Source: CAZUZD01 sp964624465 (lineage in GTDB: Bacteria > Planctomycetota > Planctomycetia > Isosphaerales > Isosphaeraceae). Taken from it: DNA of 14,694 nt. Positions 14,102-14,694 of the stretch are shown here, piece by piece. Positions within the stretch are counted from its first letter, which is position 1. Each line of letters starts with the position of its first letter. Where the stretch lies: positions 1 to 14,694 of the forward strand of contig CAZUZD010000143.1 in assembly GCA_964624465.1 (NCBI GenBank). Direction: 5' to 3'. The notes beneath the pieces are model-generated. The model worked only from the letters and a program-made list of their open reading frames with translations, did not search any database and was not told the DNA's origin. A program made the translations under genes and the position numbers.

Positions 14102-14694
14102 TCAGAGCCAGCCCAGGGCGGCGAGGGCGGTGAGGTGCTTGCAGGGGGCGACGGCGAGGTCGGCGACCTGATAGGTCCACTCGGCGCAGTCGCAGCGGGT
14201 GGTGCCGTCGCGGAGCCTCGCGACGTAGTAGCGGCCCTCGGCGGGGGCCTGGAGCTGGGTCAGGCACCAGAGGGCACGGACCAGCTCGGTCGGGTCGTGC
14301 CGCTCGGCGCGATAGGTGCGGCCCGCGATCGGGATCAGAACGGCGAGGGGTCGGCCGGTGCCGTCGTCGCCCAGGGTGAGCACGGTCACCGGCGGCTCGG
14401 CCAGCGCGTCCTCCAGGGCGGCGCCGCCGTAGACGGCCCGCAGGCGGTCCCACGAGCGGCGGGCCTCGGCCAGCGCGGTGCGGAAGTACCAGGTCGTCTC
14501 GTGGAAGCTGCCCAGCCGCGCCTCGGCCATCTCCAGGTCGGCCGCCGCCACGTCCAGGATCAGCTTGCCGCGCTGGGCCCGCTCCACCGACTTGAACGCC
14601 GGGTCGTTCGGATCGCGACGGGACGGCCACGCCCCGGCCGCCGGATCGGCCCTGGTGCGGCCGGCCGTGCGCGTGATCGCCGCCGGCTGCGGTC
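14102..14694 (-). CDS. SWIM zinc-finger protein, 5' end beyond window
   Basis: A partial protein whose C-terminus has a SWIM-type zinc finger: CDC, 14 residues, CKH (C-x-C...C-x-H), at plus-strand positions of about 14135-14194. SWIM domains bind DNA or proteins and occur in bacterial, archaeal and eukaryotic proteins; the role here is not known. N-terminal to it is a charged helical region (GKLILDVAAADLEMAEARL) and a beta-rich stretch (LAVLIPIAGRTYRAERHDP). A GTG at 14587 gives 161 aa, but the frame stays open to the window end, and the upstream residues (including DPAAGAWPSRRDPNDPAFKS) read like genuine protein. So I take the gene as continuing past 14694. It follows no same-strand gene here and is bordered downstream by repeats. 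Confidence 0.8.
   Translation of the reverse strand, partial: PQPAAITRTAGRTRADPAAGAWPSRRDPNDPAFKSVERAQRGKLILDVAAADLEMAEARLGSFHETTWYFRTALAEARRSWDRLRAVYGGAALEDALAEPPVTVLTLGDDGTGRPLAVLIPIAGRTYRAERHDPTELVRALWCLTQLQAPAEGRYYVARLRDGTTRCDCAEWTYQVADLAVAPCKHLTALAALGWL

Noticed and set aside
13701..14630. Minus-strand open frame of 309 codons across the SWIM gene and the repeats
   Set aside because: It lacks the SWIM motif, which lies in another frame, and its repeated PGSGPGARI comes from the DNA repeats.

Overview
The window is very GC-rich bacterial DNA. Its gene content points to a planctomycete, most likely from the Isosphaeraceae/Gemmataceae side of the phylum: a DUF1501 protein, two PEP-CTERM proteins, a zinc-ribbon/scramblase-like membrane protein, a LarA homologue, a SWIM zinc-finger protein and a DUF7691-like protein. 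This placement is an inference from gene families and composition; no rRNA or marker gene is present. The first 55 bases are almost pure G and look like a sequencing or assembly edge, not biology.

Layout, left to right. (1) A 5'-truncated DUF1501 gene (+) runs into the poly-G edge and converges on a rhomboid protease gene (-). A zinc-ribbon plus scramblase-like membrane protein lies upstream of the rhomboid on the same strand. (2) Two tandem PEP-CTERM paralogues (-) are each followed by a strong hairpin and preceded by a long non-coding leader. (3) A glutamine-hydrolysing asparagine synthetase (-) is preceded by two tandem secreted NTF2-fold paralogues (-). (4) A divergent LarA-family nickel-pincer enzyme (+) converges on a thioredoxin-like gene (-). 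(5) A TAXI-type ligand-binding protein with two membrane segments (+) converges on a DUF7691-like gene (-). (6) A non-coding stretch of direct and inverted repeats precedes a SWIM zinc-finger gene (-) whose 5' end lies beyond the window.

How the genes relate. Most look like single-gene or two-gene units rather than one pathway. From about 9.05 kb down to 3.6 kb everything reads leftward: NTF2-like pair, AsnB, PEP-CTERM pair. Four of those five products carry signal peptides, so the block may serve the cell envelope or surface, but no exosortase, glycosyltransferase or other exosortase-linked gene is present to prove it. Convergent pairs are closed by compact hairpins, and in two of them the stop codons of both genes lie inside the stem.

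No CRISPR array, tRNA, rRNA, insertion sequence, phage gene or recognisable defence system was seen. The best candidates for something undescribed are the repeat cluster at 13.78-14.07 kb, the two-membrane-segment TAXI protein, and the duplicated PEP-CTERM and NTF2 pairs.
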